Positions 42,216-52,503 of a stretch of 64,000 nucleotides of DNA are shown here, piece after piece. Made by a program: the position numbers and the translations under genes. The DNA comes from an uncultured Prochlorococcus sp. (GTDB lineage Bacteria; Cyanobacteriota; Cyanobacteriia; PCC-6307; Cyanobiaceae): positions 1-64,000 of the forward strand of contig CACIYC010000002.1 in the NCBI GenBank assembly GCA_902590775.1. Direction: 5' to 3'. The number at the start of each line of letters is the position of its first letter. The stretch's first letter is position 1. The notes under the pieces are model-generated. The model was not told the DNA's origin, ran no database searches, and saw nothing but the letters and a program-made list of their open reading frames with translations.

Positions 42216-43877
42216 ATGCCTTTTATAGAGCTTTCATCAGACGATACACATTTCAGTGTAGCTTTACCAACGCCTTTTACTGACCAGAAACCAGGAACTT
42301 CTGGTCTTCGAAAGAGCACGAAGAAATTTCAAGAACCTCATTATTTAGAAAGTTTCGTTGAAGCAATTTTTCAGATTCTTCCTGGTGTTCAAGATGGTGT
42401 GTTGATTGTTGGTGGAGATGGTCGGTTTGGAAATAGGAATGCTATTGATGTAATTCTCCGTATGGCTGCAGCACATAGAGTGAAGAAGGTCATAACAACA
42501 GTTGATGGAATTCTTTCTACACCTGCAGCTTCTCATTTAATTCGAACTCACAAAGCAGTTGGAGGAATTATTCTTTCTGCTAGTCATAATTCTGGCGGAC
42601 TTGATGGTGATTTTGGTGTGAAGCTTAATGGTCCAAATGGAGGACCTGCTTCTGAAGCTTTAACTAATCAGATTTATTCATGTACAAAAACTCTTGAGAG
42701 ATATCACATCATCAAGAATGATCCTATATGTCTCAATGAACCAGGAAACTTTTTTATAAAATCTATGTATGTTGAGGTGATAGATGGAATAGACGGATAT
42801 ATCGATTTAATGCAGCAGATTTTTGATTTTGACAGAATTAGTTCTTTGTTAACAAATGATTTTTTGATTGCATTTGATGCTCTCAATGCAGTTACAGGTC
42901 CTTATGCAAAAAAATTGTTAGAAGAGATTCTAGGTTCACGTCCTGGAACTGTAAGGAATGGAATCCCTTTGGAGGATTTTGGAGGATGTCACCCTGATCC
43001 AAATTTAACTTATGCAAAGGACTTAGCGGATTTGCTTTTGAATGGACAAGAGTATTCTTTTGGAGCTGCCTGCGATGGTGATGGAGATCGCAATATGATT
43101 TTAGGCAGAAATTGTTTTGTTAATCCCAGTGATAGTCTTGCAGTCTTAACTGCTAATTCATCTTGCGTACCTGCGTATTCAGAAGGCTTGTTAGGTGTAG
43201 CTCGATCAATGCCAACCAGTGCAGCAGTTGATGTTGTTGCTAAGGATTTAGGAATAAATTGTTTTGAGACTCCTACAGGCTGGAAGTTCTTTGGTAATCT
43301 TTTAGACTCAGGCCAAATCACTATTTGTGGTGAAGAGAGCTTTGGTACAGGAAGTAATCATATAAGAGAAAAAGATGGACTATGGGCAGTACTTTTTTGG
43401 TTGCAGATTTTGGCAGAAAAAAAATGTTCAGTAAAAGATTTAATGATGCAACATTGGAGTCGTTTTGGACGTCATTATTATTCTCGGCATGATTATGAAT
43501 CAATTTCTAGTGAGATAGCTCAAGATTTATATGGAAATGTTGAATTAAGATTACCTTCGCTCATTGGTAAGCCTTTTGCTGGGCAAAATGTTTCTCATGC
43601 TGACAATTTTATATATAAAGATTCTGTAGATAGTTCCATTACCACTAATCAGGGCTTGAGAATTCTTTTGGATGATGGAAGTAGAGTCATTATGCGACTT
43701 TCTGGAACAGGTACCCAGGGAGCGACATTAAGGGTTTATTTAGAAAGCTATGTATCTTCGAATAATGATTTAAATCAAGATCCGCAAATTGCTCTTTCTC
43801 AATTAATCGAATCTATTGATTTATTTGCTGAAATCACAAAAAGGACTGGTATGACTAGGCCTACTGTAATTACTTGA
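42216..43877 (+). CDS. pgm: Phosphoglucomutase (alpha-D-glucose phosphate-specific)
   Basis: GTSGLRKSTKKF, GGIILSASHNSGG, GAACDGDGDRNMILG, GEESFGTGSNHIREKDGLWAVLFWL. Confidence 0.97.
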   Translation: MPFIELSSDDTHFSVALPTPFTDQKPGTSGLRKSTKKFQEPHYLESFVEAIFQILPGVQDGVLIVGGDGRFGNRNAIDVILRMAAAHRVKKVITTVDGILSTPAASHLIRTHKAVGGIILSASHNSGGLDGDFGVKLNGPNGGPASEALTNQIYSCTKTLERYHIIKNDPICLNEPGNFFIKSMYVEVIDGIDGYIDLMQQIFDFDRISSLLTNDFLIAFDALNAVTGPYAKKLLEEILGSRPGTVRNGIPLEDFGGCHPDPNLTYAKDLADLLLNGQEYSFGAACDGDGDRNMILGRNCFVNPSDSLAVLTANSSCVPAYSEGLLGVARSMPTSAAVDVVAKDLGINCFETPTGWKFFGNLLDSGQITICGEESFGTGSNHIREKDGLWAVLFWLQILAEKKCSVKDLMMQHWSRFGRHYYSRHDYESISSEIAQDLYGNVELRLPSLIGKPFAGQNVSHADNFIYKDSVDSSITTNQGLRILLDDGSRVIMRLSGTGTQGATLRVYLESYVSSNNDLNQDPQIALSQLIESIDLFAEITKRTGMTRPTVIT

Positions 43878-43910
43878 TTTTAAAGATGCTTAAATTGTTA
43901 CTTTAAAACT

Positions 43911-45254
43911 TTGGGAAAAGATCTTTTTGCTTTTCATAGCGATCAACAACTTCAACAGCATGCACCTCTTGCGGATAGATTGCGACCTACTAACTTAGAA
44001 GATTTTGTTGGTCAACAATCCATTCTTTCTAAGGGGAGGCTCTTAAGAAGAGCTATCGAGGCAGATATGGTTGGTAATCTTATTCTTCATGGCCCTCCTG
44101 GAGTTGGAAAGACTACTTTAGCGAAGATAATTGCTGCTAATAGCCGTGCTCATTTCACTGAATTAAATGCTGTTTTGGCTGGTATTAAAGAGATTCGCAT
44201 GGAGGTTGATTCTTCCAGAGAGCGATTAGGTAAATATGGACTTAAGACAATTCTTTTTCTTGATGAGGTTCATCGTTTTAATAGTGCTCAGCAAGATGCA
44301 TTATTACCTTGGGTTGAAAATGGTACCTTTGTTTTGATTGGAGCAACGACTGAGAATCCTTATTTTGAAGTTAATAAAGCGTTGCTTAGTCGATCTAGAA
44401 TTTTTCGTTTAACTCCTATTGAAGCAAATGATTTGCATATGCTTTTACAACGCGCATTGTCTGATAGAGAGAAAGGATTTGGGTCAGTGGCAGTCAACAT
44501 AAGCAAAAATGCAGCCGATCATTTGGTTGATATTGCAAATGGCGATGCTAGAACTTTGCTTAATGCTCTTGAATTAGCCGTTGAAACAACTCCTTGTGAT
44601 GGAAACAGTATCAAACACATTAATTTGAAAATTGCTGAAGAATCGATTCAGGAGCGTGCTGTTCTTTATGACAAGAAAGGAGATTCTCATTTCGATACTA
44701 TTAGCGCATTTATTAAATCTTTGAGAGGTTCAGATCCAGATGCTGCATTATTTTGGATGGCTCGTATGTTGGAAGCAGGTGAAAATCCTAAATATATTTT
44801 CCGAAGAATGCTTATAGCAGCAGCAGAAGATGTTGGCTTAGCAGATCCACAGGCCATTGTTGTTGTTCAATCTTGTGCCGCTGCTTTTGATCGAGTTGGG
44901 TTACCTGAAGGAATTTATTTTCTTTCTGAGGCTTCACTTTATTTAGCAAGTACTGAAAAAAGCAATAGTGTTTTAGCTATTAATTCAGCGCAAAGTTCTG
45001 TTAGAAATTCTCCGAAGCAAGAGGTTCCTATTCATCTTCGAGATCCCAATAGAGATCGATCCCAAGCAGGAGATGGTATTGGCTATCGTTATCCTCATGA
45101 TTTCTGTGAGAATTGGGTTGATCAAACTTATTTACCTAATGAACTTTCTGAAGAAGTTTTTTGGCATCCAACTTCTCATGGTTGGGAAGGAGATAGAAAA
45201 AAAGTTTTATTAAAAAGAAAAAATCATAGAGATGTTATTAATTCCATAGAGTAA
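43911..45254 (+). CDS. rarA: Replication-associated recombination protein A (RarA/MgsA AAA+ ATPase)
   Basis: PLADRLRPTNLEDFVGQQSIL, LHGPPGVGKTTLAKIIA, ILFLDEVHRFNSAQQDALLPWVENG. Confidence 0.93.
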   Translation: MGKDLFAFHSDQQLQQHAPLADRLRPTNLEDFVGQQSILSKGRLLRRAIEADMVGNLILHGPPGVGKTTLAKIIAANSRAHFTELNAVLAGIKEIRMEVDSSRERLGKYGLKTILFLDEVHRFNSAQQDALLPWVENGTFVLIGATTENPYFEVNKALLSRSRIFRLTPIEANDLHMLLQRALSDREKGFGSVAVNISKNAADHLVDIANGDARTLLNALELAVETTPCDGNSIKHINLKIAEESIQERAVLYDKKGDSHFDTISAFIKSLRGSDPDAALFWMARMLEAGENPKYIFRRMLIAAAEDVGLADPQAIVVVQSCAAAFDRVGLPEGIYFLSEASLYLASTEKSNSVLAINSAQSSVRNSPKQEVPIHLRDPNRDRSQAGDGIGYRYPHDFCENWVDQTYLPNELSEEVFWHPTSHGWEGDRKKVLLKRKNHRDVINSIE

Positions 45255-45285
45255 TTAATTAACTATTTTGATTAATTATTTTTAC

Positions 45286-45924
45286 TTATTCTAAGCAAAT
45301 CCTAAGATTATTTGTATTTATTTTTTCATTTGAGGCAATAGCCATGATCCAGTTTTTATATTGTAAATAATATATATTTACTTTTAAGTTTAGTTTTTTA
45401 TGCATAGCAATATTTGATTTCTCATTGATGGACCAATCTTTTATGTCTTTTAATAGTTTTCCTCTTTGCCATTTGATCAAAGCTTCTTTCTTTACCCATT
45501 GATTAAGAACTTTACTTGGGAATTTTTCTTGGCTGAAATCGTTTAGATACTCTAGATCGTGTTCATTAAAGAAACGTTTGGCTATTTGAGATGCAGAAAA
45601 TTTTCTATCAGCTCTTTCAAGATCTATCCCTAATTTTCGAGAAGACCAACCTATTAGGAGAGCATCATTACAATGGCTAAAACTTATGTATCCCATTTTG
45701 TTTCCTAATGATGGTGCTTCTCCTGGTAAAGCTTGTAAAGGAATTGAAAGTGGATCCATTTGGAAATAATTAGACAAAGCAAAACGAACATATCCTCTTG
45801 AATGTCTAAATTCTTGAGCTCTTTCTGGGGGTAGTGATCTAGCAGTTTCCTCTTCGTTAGTTGAAATTTCTTTTAAAGGAGAATTTGTTGGAAATAGCCA
45901 AAGAGGCAGTACTCTAGTTTTCAT
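45286..45924 (-). CDS. 4'-phosphopantetheinyl transferase (Sfp/HetI type)
   Basis: ISFSHCNDALLIGWSSRKLGIDLERADRKF and QWVKKEALIKWQRGKL. Confidence 0.88.
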   Translation of the reverse strand: MKTRVLPLWLFPTNSPLKEISTNEEETARSLPPERAQEFRHSRGYVRFALSNYFQMDPLSIPLQALPGEAPSLGNKMGYISFSHCNDALLIGWSSRKLGIDLERADRKFSASQIAKRFFNEHDLEYLNDFSQEKFPSKVLNQWVKKEALIKWQRGKLLKDIKDWSINEKSNIAMHKKLNLKVNIYYLQYKNWIMAIASNEKINTNNLRICLE

Positions 45925-45941
45925 TATTGTTTGGAATAGTG

Positions 45942-46409
45942 ATGTCCTTAGTCATTGGTGAAAAAGCTCCAGACTTTACTCTTCCTGATCAAGATGGGAA
46001 ATTAGTAAAACTTTCATCTTTGAAAGGCCAAAGAGTTGTTATTTACTTTTATCCCAAAGATGACACTCCAGGCTGCACAAAGGAAGCTTGCAATTTCAGA
46101 GATCGTTGGGATATTTTTCAAAAGTATCAAATTAGAGTTTTAGGGATTAGTAAAGATCCTTCTAATATTCATACTAAGTTTATTAAAAAATATGATTTAC
46201 CTTTTAGCTTATTGACCGATTTAGAACCATGTCCTGTGGCAACTTCATATGAAAGTTATGGGTTAAAGAAGTTTATGGGTAAAGAATATATGGGTTTGAA
46301 GAGACAGACTTTTGTAATAGATGCTAAAGGCAATTTTGAGTTGATTTATTTTAAAGTAAAGGCAGCAATTATGGCAGATCAGATTTCGTCTGATTTAGGT
46401 CTTGATTAG
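45942..46409 (+). CDS. Peroxiredoxin Bcp/PrxQ
   Basis: GEKAPDFTLPDQDGKLVKLSSLKGQRVVIYFYPKDDTPGCTKEACNFRD. Confidence 0.96.
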   Translation: MSLVIGEKAPDFTLPDQDGKLVKLSSLKGQRVVIYFYPKDDTPGCTKEACNFRDRWDIFQKYQIRVLGISKDPSNIHTKFIKKYDLPFSLLTDLEPCPVATSYESYGLKKFMGKEYMGLKRQTFVIDAKGNFELIYFKVKAAIMADQISSDLGLD

Positions 46410-47097
46410 GAATTAAATTAATTTTGATCATTGCTTCCATTGCAAGATCAGGGAAATGAAAAATTTCTAGATTTTTATTTTTTAGATGGTCAAAACATAT
46501 TCTTCCATCACCTCCACACAACCAAAGGGGCATATTTGCATCTTGTTGTGCCTGTAATAAAGTTCCAAGAATAGCTTGAAAGCTTCCTTGTAACATTGCT
46601 TCTTCAGTAGATATAGGAAACTTTATTTTTGGAATATTTTCTCTTTTAACTGGACTGAGGTTTTTTGTTCCTTCAGACATGATTAATCTTTGGAGTTTTA
46701 ACCCTGCCACTAATTGGCCTCCTGCAAACTCTCCATTGGCTGTAATACGAGTTAAACTTAAAATAGTCCCTGCATCGGCAATAAGAATACCTTTTGAATG
46801 TAGCTTTTTAGATTTAGCTTTTTGGTATGCTCCCCAGCCGACTAAGGCTCTATCAATGCCTAGCCATGAAGGAAGGTTTAATAAAGGGATATGTTCAATT
46901 TTGATGAGTCTGGAAGGATCTAATTCAATATCCGAAGGGATCGGACCTACAGCAGCCCATTTCCACAAAACATTATTGAGGGATTTCAGTTTTTGTGATT
47001 CTGGAGCAGTATGAAAAAAGGACCATTGAGTTCCTTTTTTCATAGCCCAGTGCCAACGAGTATTGCCAATTAAAAGGCAATATTTTTCGTTATTCAC
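46369..47097 (-). CDS. coaX: Type III pantothenate kinase
   Basis: LLIGNTRWHWAM, GIDRALVGWGAY, GILIADAGTILSLTRITANGEFAGGQLVAGL. Confidence 0.88.
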   Translation of the reverse strand: MNNEKYCLLIGNTRWHWAMKKGTQWSFFHTAPESQKLKSLNNVLWKWAAVGPIPSDIELDPSRLIKIEHIPLLNLPSWLGIDRALVGWGAYQKAKSKKLHSKGILIADAGTILSLTRITANGEFAGGQLVAGLKLQRLIMSEGTKNLSPVKRENIPKIKFPISTEEAMLQGSFQAILGTLLQAQQDANMPLWLCGGDGRICFDHLKNKNLEIFHFPDLAMEAMIKINLIPNQDLNQTKSDLP

Positions 47098-47852
47098 TTT
47101 TGATTACTATTTGTCTTTTGGTCTGTATGGATCCCACATTCTTGTTTTAATCCTCCAAATCGGGTTTTTCTTCCACTTGCATCGTTACTATCAGGTGCAC
47201 TTGAATGCCAATCGCCAATAGTGGAATAACCTTTTTCAAAAAGAGGATGTTGTGGCAGATTATGTTTTTGCATGTAATAAAAAATATCTTTTTTAGACCA
47301 TTCCAATATTGGTCTTAATGAAAGTCGTGATCTTATTAGATCTAATATTTCCATAGAGTTTCTATTATCCGTTTGACTGCTTCTTACACCACTAGCCCAG
47401 CAGTTGATTTTATATTCGTTTAAAGCTGTTTCGAGAGGTTCGACTTTGCGAATATTGTGATATTTTTCTAGGTCTTTTAAAGAGTTTTTTTCCCAAAGCT
47501 GCCCATATAAAGCTTCCATCCTTGCGGGGGATATTTTGCTTTGAACGATAGTTATATTTAATTTAAGTTTTTTTGATAGTGAGTCTGCATATTGATAGGT
47601 CTCAGGAGGCAAATAACCAGTATCCACCCAGATGATTTTGATATTATTTCCATCATCAATTTTATGAAGCATGTGCAGTAATACTGATGATTGAATTCCA
47701 AAACTTGTAGTTATTGCAAATCTCTGGCCAAATTCTTGATATGCCCATGCCAGGCGCTTTTCTGGAGAAAGTTTCTCTAGATGAAGACAGGCTTGTTGTA
47801 AGGGGATGTTTAATAATGGGATTTCTGCCATGTTTTGGCTAATCATGTTCAT
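47094..47852 (-). CDS. cysH: Phosphoadenosine/adenosine phosphosulfate reductase
   Basis: AITTSFGIQSSVLLHML, IIWVDTGYLPPETYQYAD, C-terminal KQECGIH motif. Confidence 0.95.
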   Translation of the reverse strand: MNMISQNMAEIPLLNIPLQQACLHLEKLSPEKRLAWAYQEFGQRFAITTSFGIQSSVLLHMLHKIDDGNNIKIIWVDTGYLPPETYQYADSLSKKLKLNITIVQSKISPARMEALYGQLWEKNSLKDLEKYHNIRKVEPLETALNEYKINCWASGVRSSQTDNRNSMEILDLIRSRLSLRPILEWSKKDIFYYMQKHNLPQHPLFEKGYSTIGDWHSSAPDSNDASGRKTRFGGLKQECGIHTDQKTNSNQK

Positions 47853-47918
47853 ATGATCTATTGTCCCTTTTCATTAGTTTGTTTGTAGTTTTTCTCAATT
47901 ATTTCAGGTATTGTTCCA

Positions 47919-49103
47919 ATGGAGTCTAATTCTTCAAAAAGTAATGCTGTTGTTGTTATTGGTGGTGGCTTTGGAGGTTTAACTACTGCTTTTTCTTTAA
48001 GTAATGGTAAGAAAAGGCCTCCAATTATCTTGATTGAGCCACGTAAAAGATTTGTATTTTTACCATTGCTATATGAATTATTAGCTGGTGAGCTTGAAAC
48101 TTGGGAAGTAGCTCCTTCTTATAAATCATTACTTGCATCAAGAGGAATTATTCATATTGATCAGTATGTTGAAAACATTGATTTAGATAAAGAGATTGTT
48201 ATTACTTCTAATGGAGAGGAAATTAAGTACGGAAAACTTGTTATCAGTACTGGTTCGCAGCCAGATTCTTTTGGCATTCCAGGTGTTGAAGAGTACGCTC
48301 TTATGTTTAATCAATATCAAGATGTAGCAAAAATAAAAAATTTAATTCTGAGTTTAAATAATTCTCCCAATCAAAATTTATTTATTGTTGGTGCAGGACC
48401 CACAGGAGTTGAATTAGCTTGTAAATTAGCTGATTTAATAGTTCAACCAATTGCAATAAATTTAGTGGAATTGGGTGAAAGGGTTTTACCTAATGTTAAA
48501 TCGTTTAATCAGGAACAAGCAGAACAAGCATTAAGAAAAAAATCTGTGAAAGTTCATTTAAATACAAGGGTTTTAAAAATTACTCGGGAAAAATTAGAAT
48601 TTTTAAGTATTTTGCAAGATCAATCAAAATCGTTGTCAATGAGTCATTCAGGAGTGATTTGGACCGCAGGAGTAAAATCATCAATACCAAATGGTTTGCC
48701 GAAAAATATCTTAAAAGATAGAAAAATATTGATCAACTCTCAATTAAATGTCATCGGATATGACAATGTTTTTGCTATTGGAGATATTTCTTATGATTTA
48801 GGTAATCCTCTTTTTTCTACGGCTCAAGTTGCGATGCAACAGGGAGAGCATTTGGGTGTAAATTTGCGTGATTTCTTTGACGGGAAAATTGTTAATCGCC
48901 CTTTTCAATTTGTTGATCGTGGAGAGATGCTCAGTTTGGGTGTAGGTCAAGCAACTCTTACAGCCATGGGCTTAACAATGTCAGGATCACTTGCTTTCCA
49001 AATTCGACGTATGGCTTATTTATCTAAATTTCCGAATTTGTCTCTAGGTGTTAGATCTGCTGGTTCGTGGTTGTGCAGTCATGCTAAGAATTTGATTGAT
49101 TGA
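47919..49103 (+). CDS. Type II NADH dehydrogenase
   Basis: VVVIGGGFGGLTTAFSLS, LVISTGSQPDSFGIPGVEEYAL, IVGAGPTGVELACKLAD, VFAIGDISY. Confidence 0.92.
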   Translation: MESNSSKSNAVVVIGGGFGGLTTAFSLSNGKKRPPIILIEPRKRFVFLPLLYELLAGELETWEVAPSYKSLLASRGIIHIDQYVENIDLDKEIVITSNGEEIKYGKLVISTGSQPDSFGIPGVEEYALMFNQYQDVAKIKNLILSLNNSPNQNLFIVGAGPTGVELACKLADLIVQPIAINLVELGERVLPNVKSFNQEQAEQALRKKSVKVHLNTRVLKITREKLEFLSILQDQSKSLSMSHSGVIWTAGVKSSIPNGLPKNILKDRKILINSQLNVIGYDNVFAIGDISYDLGNPLFSTAQVAMQQGEHLGVNLRDFFDGKIVNRPFQFVDRGEMLSLGVGQATLTAMGLTMSGSLAFQIRRMAYLSKFPNLSLGVRSAGSWLCSHAKNLID

Positions 49104-49194
49104 GAGAATATATTGGTCGTCAAAAAGTTATTTTATTTCTTGTTGATCTTTGTCAGAATTAATTCAGTAATGAAGACAATGGAAACAAAACAAT

Positions 49195-51012
49195 ATGCAT
49201 GAATTATTTTCAGTTTTAGAAAACTTTCACGCACTCGTAACTTTGAGCGTGTTGTTTTTGGCTATATTTCTTTTTGTTAGTGGATTTCTAGCTCCTGAGT
49301 TAACCGGTCTTCTAAGTGTTTCACTCTTGATGGCAACAGGGGTATTAGAACCTCAAAAAGCTTTAGCTGGCTTTGGTAGTCCTGCACTTATAACATTGAT
49401 GGGTTTATTTGCAGTTTCTGCTGCTTTATTTAAAAGTGGGGCTTTGGATCGTTTAAGAGAATTAATTGCTTTTGAAAGTATTAATACACCTCGTAGGTTG
49501 ATAGGAATTTTAGGTTTGGTAGTTGCACCAATTTCAGGAATTGTTCCTAATACACCTGTGGTTGCATCACTTTTACCTGTAATAGAGGCTTGGTGTGCGA
49601 AGCGCAATATTTCTCCATCTAGAGTTTTGTTACCTCTTTCTTTCGCAACTTTATTAGGTGGAACTTTGACTCTTCTAGGAAGTTCTGTCAATTTGTTGGT
49701 TAGTGATATTAGCGCTCAACTGGGATATGGCCCTCTAGAACTTTTTAGCTTTACTGCAATTGGTGTGCCTATATGGTTACTTGGAACGGTGTACTTGTTA
49801 TTAGCACCACAGTCTTTGTTGCCTGATAGAGGAAAAGAAAACAATGATATTAGTAGTAGTAGATCTGATCAAACTGGCTACTTTACTGAGGTGACCATTC
49901 CAAATGATTCTGAACTTGTAGGACAATCATTGCATAATAGTAGGTTGCAGAGACGTTTTGATGTAGATGTTTTAGAGCTTCAACGAGGTAAAGAAAGACT
50001 TATTCCTCCTCTTGCCGATCGTACTATGGAACCAGGAGATAGGTTATTGCTTCGGGTGACTCGTGCAGATCTTCTTCGATTACAGCAAGAACATACTGTT
50101 CAACTTGCTAAAAGAACTTTCAATAATGATTCAACAAATCCTTTTGATTGGCAAATTGTTGAAGGGCAAAAAACCGTTGAAGTCCTTCTTCCTGCAGGAT
50201 CGACTTTAGCTGGTGCAAGTTTAAGAGAATTAAGATTTCGACAGAGACATAATGCAACAGTTCTTGCTTTAAGACGTGGACAGCAAACTGTTCAAGAACG
50301 TCTTGGTCAGGCGATTTTACATGAGGGAGATGTATTGCTTTTACAAGCGCCTCTAGATTCCATTCGTGGTCTACAAGCCAGCAATGACTTGGTTGTTCTT
50401 GATCAGCTTGAGAATGACTTGCCTACTGTGAAGCGCAAACCTATCGCTATAGCAATAGCAATAGCAATGATTCTTTTGCCTACTTTGACGACATTGCCTT
50501 TAGTAGCATCAGTTTTAATTGCGGTGATTGCTATGGTTGTAGGTGGTTGCATTCGCCCAGCTGAGGTTCAAGATTCTATTCGTTTAGATGTCATCCTTCT
50601 GTTGGGATCTCTTTCTAGTTTTAGTGTTGCAATGCAATCCACTGGTCTTGCAGATGCCTTCGCAGGAGGACTTGAGTATTGGTTGGATGGCTTGCCTACT
50701 TATTTTGCTTTGTTAGTCATTTTCTTGTCTACGACAATTTTTACACAGTTTATTAGTAATGCAGCCTCTGTTGCGTTGTTGGCACCTATTGCAGTGCATC
50801 TCGCGCCAGGCATGAATCTTCCTCCTTCTGCACTTTTGATGACAGTTTTATTTGGTGCGAGTCAGTCATTTTTAACTCCAATGGGCTATCAAACAAATTT
50901 AATGGTATTTGGACCTGGTCGCTATCGTTTTCTTGATGTAACAAGGTATGGAGCAGGACTCACTGTGTTAATGACAATAGTTGTACCACTATTAATTCTT
51001 TGGCAATACTAA
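49195..51012 (+). CDS. SLC13/DASS-family permease with two cytoplasmic TrkA-C domains
   Basis: Hydrophobic halves flanking two RCK-C-like segments (DSELVGQSLHNSRLQRRFDVDVLELQRG; GSTLAGASLRELRFRQRHNATVLALRRG); TPMGYQTNLMVFGPGRYRFLDV. Confidence 0.88.
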   Translation: MHELFSVLENFHALVTLSVLFLAIFLFVSGFLAPELTGLLSVSLLMATGVLEPQKALAGFGSPALITLMGLFAVSAALFKSGALDRLRELIAFESINTPRRLIGILGLVVAPISGIVPNTPVVASLLPVIEAWCAKRNISPSRVLLPLSFATLLGGTLTLLGSSVNLLVSDISAQLGYGPLELFSFTAIGVPIWLLGTVYLLLAPQSLLPDRGKENNDISSSRSDQTGYFTEVTIPNDSELVGQSLHNSRLQRRFDVDVLELQRGKERLIPPLADRTMEPGDRLLLRVTRADLLRLQQEHTVQLAKRTFNNDSTNPFDWQIVEGQKTVEVLLPAGSTLAGASLRELRFRQRHNATVLALRRGQQTVQERLGQAILHEGDVLLLQAPLDSIRGLQASNDLVVLDQLENDLPTVKRKPIAIAIAIAMILLPTLTTLPLVASVLIAVIAMVVGGCIRPAEVQDSIRLDVILLLGSLSSFSVAMQSTGLADAFAGGLEYWLDGLPTYFALLVIFLSTTIFTQFISNAASVALLAPIAVHLAPGMNLPPSALLMTVLFGASQSFLTPMGYQTNLMVFGPGRYRFLDVTRYGAGLTVLMTIVVPLLILWQY

Positions 51013-51076
51013 GGTGTAGCCATTAGACCTTTAATTATGAATATAATTTTCTAAATCTTAGAAAGCAATCTATTCA

Positions 51077-52480
51077 GTGTCTTTTTCCAAAACAGTCAGT
51101 TTAAAACTTGTGTGGTATAGAAGATTAACTGTTCCACAGTTCACTCTTCTAACCGGTTCTTTGGTTATTTTCCTGGGCACTTTTTTGCTTGCAACACCTT
51201 TATGTTCTTCTAATGAAGTTGGTATATGGCAATCTTTTTTTACGGCCACATCTGCTGTGACAGTAACAGGTTTGACGATAATTGATATAGGCAAAGACTT
51301 AACAATATATGGTCAAATTCTTTTAGCAGTAATGCTACTTGTTGGAGGTTTAGGTTTAATGGCGATTACAACTTTTTTACAAGGCTTTGTTGTTAGTGGA
51401 ACAGAATTGAGATGTCGCTTAGATCGTGGAAAAACTCTTGATGAATTTGGAGTGGGTGGAGTAGGTAGAACTTTTCGTGGCATTGCCTTTACGGCAGCAG
51501 TTTTAATAATTATTGGAGCTTTTATTTTATTTTATTTTGGGTTCTCTGATATACCGAATTTAGGAGATCGTTTATGGGCATCACTATTTCATAGCATTTC
51601 TGCATATAACAATGCAGGGTTTGGTCTTTGGTCAAACAGTATGGAAGATTATCGAAGTAATGGGATTGTAAATTTTGTATTGATTGTTCTGATTGTTTTA
51701 GGAGGTTTAGGATGGAGAGTCACAAGTGATCTTTGGAGTAATAGAAAAAATTTCAAGTTGCGTAGCCTAAGTCTTCACACTCGTTTAGTTATTAGAACTT
51801 CTTTATTTTTAATTGGTTTCGGAACATTTGGATTAGTTATTACTGAATCAATATCACAAGGATCTTATCTTTTCTCAGTTTCTTGGCATGAAAGGCTCTT
51901 AACTTCTTTCTTTGAATCTGTTAGCGCTAGGACTGCAGGATTTACTAGCATGCCTATCTCTATTGAGAGTATTTCAGATTCAGGCCTATTGCTTTTGATG
52001 ACATTAATGTTTATAGGAGCCAGTCCTGGAGGTACTGGAGGAGGAATTAAAACTACGACTATTGCAGCACTTATGGCTGCGACGAGATCAACTTTGCGAG
52101 GACAAGATACTGTGGTTATTAGACATCGACAAATCTCAGATAAAGTTGTATTAAAAGCAGTTGGTATTACGGTTGGATCACTTCTATTTGTTCTCCTCAT
52201 GGCCTTGTTAATTACCATGACAACTGGCTTGGGTGGTCAAGATCGCTTTTCTTTCTTGGAAATATTATTTACATGTATTTCTGCTTTTGCGACAGTAGGT
52301 TTTGATATAGGTGTGACACAGGATTTAAATTCACTTGGTCAATTCGTGTTGGTGGTAGGTATGTTTGTAGGTAGATTAGGAATACTTTTGTTTCTAAGTG
52401 CAATTTGGCAAGCACTGAATAGGGATAGGATTCAGCATCAGAATCGTATTGGCTATCCACGTGAAGATCTTTATGTTTGA
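51077..52480 (+). CDS. TrkH/KtrB-family potassium uptake protein
   Basis: FTATSAVTVTGLTIIDIGKDLT, SISAYNNAGFGLWSNS, GASPGGTGGGIKTTT, SAFATVGFDIGVT. Confidence 0.95.
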   Translation: MSFSKTVSLKLVWYRRLTVPQFTLLTGSLVIFLGTFLLATPLCSSNEVGIWQSFFTATSAVTVTGLTIIDIGKDLTIYGQILLAVMLLVGGLGLMAITTFLQGFVVSGTELRCRLDRGKTLDEFGVGGVGRTFRGIAFTAAVLIIIGAFILFYFGFSDIPNLGDRLWASLFHSISAYNNAGFGLWSNSMEDYRSNGIVNFVLIVLIVLGGLGWRVTSDLWSNRKNFKLRSLSLHTRLVIRTSLFLIGFGTFGLVITESISQGSYLFSVSWHERLLTSFFESVSARTAGFTSMPISIESISDSGLLLLMTLMFIGASPGGTGGGIKTTTIAALMAATRSTLRGQDTVVIRHRQISDKVVLKAVGITVGSLLFVLLMALLITMTTGLGGQDRFSFLEILFTCISAFATVGFDIGVTQDLNSLGQFVLVVGMFVGRLGILLFLSAIWQALNRDRIQHQNRIGYPREDLYV

Positions 52481-52503
52481 ATTCTTTTCTTGGAGGTATT
52501 AAA

